From positions 1-64,000 of the forward strand of contig NZ_SUMG01000007.1 in the NCBI RefSeq assembly GCF_009910325.1: DNA of 64,000 nucleotides, given 5' to 3'. The translations under genes were made by a program, and so were the position numbers. The notes beneath the pieces were generated by a model. That model saw only the letters and a list, made by a program, of their open reading frames with translations. It was not told the origin of the DNA and ran no database searches. The stretch's first letter is position 1; each line of letters starts with the position of its first letter. The stretch comes from Isachenkonia alkalipeptolytica. Lineage in GTDB: Bacteria; Bacillota; Clostridia; Peptostreptococcales; T1SED10-28. Of this stretch, positions 61,347-64,000 are shown one piece after another.

Positions 61347-63578
61347 TTACCCTTTTACGACCTCCCGGTACTTGGACAGCCTTCTGCCCAGGCCCGAGTG
61401 GCGGGTTATGATTTTATCGTTGTCAATCATCATTCTAAGAAACTTCTCCTCACCGATCAGGACCACCAGCTCCTTGGCTCGGGTGACGGCGGTGTAAAAG
61501 AGATTTCGGGTAAGAAGCATCGGCGGGCCCCAGGTGACGGGCATGACGATCACCGAGAACTCACTGCCCTGGGATTTATGCACGGTGGTGGCGTAGGCGA
61601 GATCCAACTCGTCCAGCTTCGTAAAGTCGTATACCACTTCTTTGTTGTCATCAAAGTGTACTTCAAGCTCCTCGCTTTCCCGGTCAATCCTTACGATGTA
61701 TCCCATATCTCCGTTAAATACGCCTTCTCCTTTATACTCAAAGGCGCTAGAGTCGTGGTTGACCCACTTCAGGGAATAATTGTTTCGAATCTGCATCACC
61801 TTATCCCCCTCCCGAAAGATCTTATCCTTCATCTTCTTTTCCTTCTTCTCGCCCCGGGGCGGGTTCAGCTTTTGTTGCAGGGAGGTGTTCAGGTTCAGGG
61901 TTCCCACTTCCCCTTTTTTCATCGGGGTCAGCACTTGAATATCCGAGGTGGGGGAGTACTTGTAATGATTGGGCAGTCGGGACTTCACCACATCCAACAG
62001 GGTGTGCAGCACCTCTTCCTTCTCCCGTTTGGTGATAAAGAAAAAGTCCTTATCCTTTTTATTGAGCAGGGGATACTGTCCCTGGTTGATTTTATGGGCA
62101 TTAACCACGATCATGCTCTCCTTGGCCTGGCGAAAGATTTCATTGAGTTTTACCACTTTCACCACGCCGCTGTCGATGATATCCCGAAGCACATTGCCGG
62201 GGCCTACCGAGGGGAGCTGATCAATATCTCCCACCAGAACTACCCGGGTGCCTTTTTGCACCGCTTTTAGGAAGCTGTTCATCAACGTGATATCAATCAT
62301 CGAGGCCTCATCAATAATCAGCACGTCGGACTCTAGGGGATTGTCTTCATCCCGGTTAAACATCATGCCTAAGTTATCATCTTCGCTGTAGCCGATTTCC
62401 AGCAGTCGGTGGATGGTTTTCGCCTCCATCCCCGAGGTCTCGGTCATCCGCTTCGAGGCTCTTCCCGTGGGCGCCCCCAGAGTTACGGTCATCTCCAGTT
62501 TTTCAAAGAGTTTAATCAGGGTATTGAGGGTGGTGGTCTTTCCCGTACCGGGGCCTCCGGTGATGACCAGCATCCCGTTTTGAACCCCTTCCTTTACCGC
62601 CTCTTTTTGATTGCTGGCTAAATCGAGATCCTCTTCCTCTTCGATGTCGGCGATCTCTTCTTCAAGGTTAATGGTCACCTCTTCCAGCTCCGCTTCCGAG
62701 AGTTCAATCACCTTTTTCGCCACGCCGGTCTCTGCATAGTAATAGGCCATGGCGTAGACGATCAGCTCGTCATCCAGACGTTCCAGCTGCAGTTTTCCGT
62801 TTAAGGCCAGGGTTTCGATGGCGGCTTCGATCCGCTCCTCCTTCGACCCCAGTAGGCCCTTGGTCTCCCGCACCAGCTGCGCCTTTGGCGCATAAGTATG
62901 CCCCTCCATATGGATCCGGTTTAAGATATAATTCGTCCCCGCATGGAGGCGGTACTCCGAATCCCTTGCTATGCCCATAGAGCTTGCAATGCCGTCGGCC
63001 ACTTTAAAGCCGATGCCGTAGATGTCCTCCGCCAGGCGGTAGGGATTCTCCTGAATCATGGGGATCGCCTGCTCCTTATATTTTTTATAGATCTTCACCG
63101 CCAGGTTCGGGGTGACGCCGTATTTCGACAGGAACAGAATAATTTCCCGGAGCTGATTCTGGGCCTTGAAGGACTCAATAATCTGCTGGGCCTTTTTCTT
63201 ACCCACACCGGATACTTCCCGGAGACGCTCCGGCTCTTTTTCAATCACTTCTAAGGACTCGGTTCCGAACTGGTCCACAATCCGCTCCGCCATCTTTCGG
63301 CCGATCCCTTTGATTACGCCGGAGGCCAGGTAATGAAGAATACTATCCTCTGTCGTCGGGGCGGAAGGCCGGTATTCCTTGACTTCCAGTTGTTCTCCGT
63401 AGGTATCGTGAAATTTAATGTCGCCTTTTACCTTGACGTACTCCCCTTCTCTTACCGTGGGCAAATACCCCACCACGGTGATCTCTTCATCGTCGTTGGT
63501 CTCTAAGACCCCCACCGTATATCCGTTGGATTCATTTTGAAAAATTACGTCCCGCAGTCTTCCTTCCAGCTCTAACAC
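61347..63578 (-). CDS. recD2: ATP-dependent DNA helicase RecD2
   Basis: 743 residues, full length for RecD2. The N-terminal OB-like and helix-hairpin-helix region (HYLASGVIKGIGRKMAERIV, VSGVGKKKAQQII) is followed by the helicase core with Walker A ITGGPGTGKTT, Walker B VLIIDEASMI, and C-terminal motif TVHKSQGSEF. It is a 5'-3' helicase in DNA repair, acting without RecBC. The start is GTG, with GGGGGTGAGG upstream. Confidence 0.95.
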   Translation of the reverse strand: MLELEGRLRDVIFQNESNGYTVGVLETNDDEEITVVGYLPTVREGEYVKVKGDIKFHDTYGEQLEVKEYRPSAPTTEDSILHYLASGVIKGIGRKMAERIVDQFGTESLEVIEKEPERLREVSGVGKKKAQQIIESFKAQNQLREIILFLSKYGVTPNLAVKIYKKYKEQAIPMIQENPYRLAEDIYGIGFKVADGIASSMGIARDSEYRLHAGTNYILNRIHMEGHTYAPKAQLVRETKGLLGSKEERIEAAIETLALNGKLQLERLDDELIVYAMAYYYAETGVAKKVIELSEAELEEVTINLEEEIADIEEEEDLDLASNQKEAVKEGVQNGMLVITGGPGTGKTTTLNTLIKLFEKLEMTVTLGAPTGRASKRMTETSGMEAKTIHRLLEIGYSEDDNLGMMFNRDEDNPLESDVLIIDEASMIDITLMNSFLKAVQKGTRVVLVGDIDQLPSVGPGNVLRDIIDSGVVKVVKLNEIFRQAKESMIVVNAHKINQGQYPLLNKKDKDFFFITKREKEEVLHTLLDVVKSRLPNHYKYSPTSDIQVLTPMKKGEVGTLNLNTSLQQKLNPPRGEKKEKKMKDKIFREGDKVMQIRNNYSLKWVNHDSSAFEYKGEGVFNGDMGYIVRIDRESEELEVHFDDNKEVVYDFTKLDELDLAYATTVHKSQGSEFSVIVMPVTWGPPMLLTRNLFYTAVTRAKELVVLIGEEKFLRMMIDNDKIITRHSGLGRRLSKYREVVKG

Positions 63579-63658
63579 AGCCTCACCCCCTGGTTTTTTA
63601 TTATTTCATTATTATATCATGAAAACATTTGTACGTTAAGAGAAGATCAAGGATGAAA

Positions 63659-63731
63659 GATGACAGCGGGACGGAGTTTTTGTCATCCCCCAATTATTGG
63701 AGGGTGTCAAAAACTCCGTCCCGCTGTCATC
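63659..63731. repeat. Inverted pair of the second palindromic repeat
   Basis: GATGACAGCGGGACGGAG (from 63659) and its inverse ending CGCTGTCATC at 63731 form a 28-bp-arm palindrome around CAATTATTG. The same 29-bp element occurs three times in the tandem block at 26320-26612. It lies between the recD2 start and the cysK stop. Confidence 0.9.
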
Positions 63732-63740
63732 TCTGTGTTC

Positions 63741-64000
63741 TTAAAACAGATCCATACTGAGGTAGCGCTCCCCGGTGTCGGGGAGCATGGCCAGGACCTT
63801 TTGATCCGGTCCCAGGGTATTCGCCTTCTCCAGGGCCATGTATACGGCTGCGCCGGCGGAGACCCCTGCAAGGATCCCCTCCTGCTGTCCCAGCTGTTTG
63901 GTGGTTTCAATAGCCTCTTCATCGGTGATGTGAAGAATTTCGTCGTAGATATTTCTATCCAGGGTTTCGGGAATGAATCCCGGGCCGGTGCCCACGATTT
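63741..64000 (-). CDS. cysK: Cysteine synthase, C-terminal part (cut by the window end)
   Basis: The visible 85 residues are the C-terminus of a PLP-dependent O-acetylserine sulfhydrylase: GTGPGFIPETLD, ILAGVSAGAAVYMAL and LAMLPDTGERYLSMDLF are characteristic. The enzyme makes cysteine from O-acetylserine and sulphide. The gene continues beyond position 64000, so start and regulation are not visible. The inverted repeat at 63659-63731 lies ten bases past the stop and may terminate the transcript. Confidence 0.92.
   Translation of the reverse strand, partial: IVGTGPGFIPETLDRNIYDEILHITDEEAIETTKQLGQQEGILAGVSAGAAVYMALEKANTLGPDQKVLAMLPDTGERYLSMDLF

Noticed and set aside
61398-62270. Long (290-codon) + frame opposite recD2
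   Set aside because: Antisense shadow of a clearly conserved helicase gene.

Overview
This window looks like chromosome from an anaerobic, motile, low-to-medium G+C Firmicute of class Clostridia. The evidence is strong AGGAGG ribosome-binding sites with many TTG/GTG starts, the Firmicute flagellar gene order flgM-flgN-flgK-flgL-DUF6470-fliW-csrA-flagellin, sigma-54 control of short-chain acid catabolism, a GlpP antiterminator, and RecD2/ComFC. Acidic inserts in several surface proteins would fit a salt- or alkali-tolerant relative of Alkaliphilus or Tindallia; that placement is inference. No rRNA, tRNA, CRISPR array or intact prophage was seen.

Layout. 1-2.8 kb: IS-end-like repeats, a DUF1576 membrane protein with a small partner, and a transglutaminase-like protein. 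3-11.8 kb: a 3-hydroxybutyrate/acetoacetate degradation island (thiolase, sigma-54 activator, CoA-transferase, GntP-type permease, short-chain dehydrogenase, nucleoside-gate membrane protein) with three -24/-12 promoters. 11.9-19.1 kb: K+ channel, DUF1015-serA-aminotransferase serine cluster, polar amino-acid ABC transporter. 19.6-31.4 kb: HAD-GNAT-GNAT fusion, a REP-associated transposase (RAYT) among REP hairpins, chemoreceptor, nitroreductase, a 21-residue membrane peptide, a cache-GGDEF-EAL protein and an ABC exporter. 31.5-36.2 kb: GGDEF/HD-GYP protein, small motility-associated proteins, MgtC. 36.4-45.9 kb: glycerol-phosphate cluster (GlpA-like operon behind a GlpP-type leader terminator, GlpP, HAD phosphatase, GDPD) and a TRAP transporter with its own leader attenuator. 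46-52 kb: helical protein, PAS-GGDEF-EAL protein, cytochrome b5-like lipoprotein and an AT-rich TPR/ParB-like/ATP-grasp protein. 52.3-60.1 kb: late flagellar genes. 60.2-64 kb: comFC, recD2 and the 3' part of cysK.

How the genes work together. GntP would import 3-hydroxybutyrate, the SDR would oxidise it to acetoacetate, the CoA-transferase would activate it and thiolase would cleave it to acetyl-CoA; the PAS-AAA-Fis regulator would switch on the -24/-12 promoters. In the flagellar block sigma-28, FlgM, CsrA and FliW control flagellin, whose leader carries a CsrA-type hairpin.

Main discovery candidates. (1) A complete-looking group I intron core directly 3' of flagellin. The flagellin stop codon can be read as straddling a 5' splice site, and a second in-frame flagellin C-terminus lies behind the intron, so splicing could swap the C-terminus. 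(2) Nine near-identical 31-bp palindromes at gene 3' ends, centred on a RAYT gene. (3) A leader with mutually exclusive terminator and antiterminator in front of a TRAP operon. (4) Short-period tandem tracts in front of many gene starts. (5) A TPR/ParB-like/ATP-grasp fusion next to flagellin.
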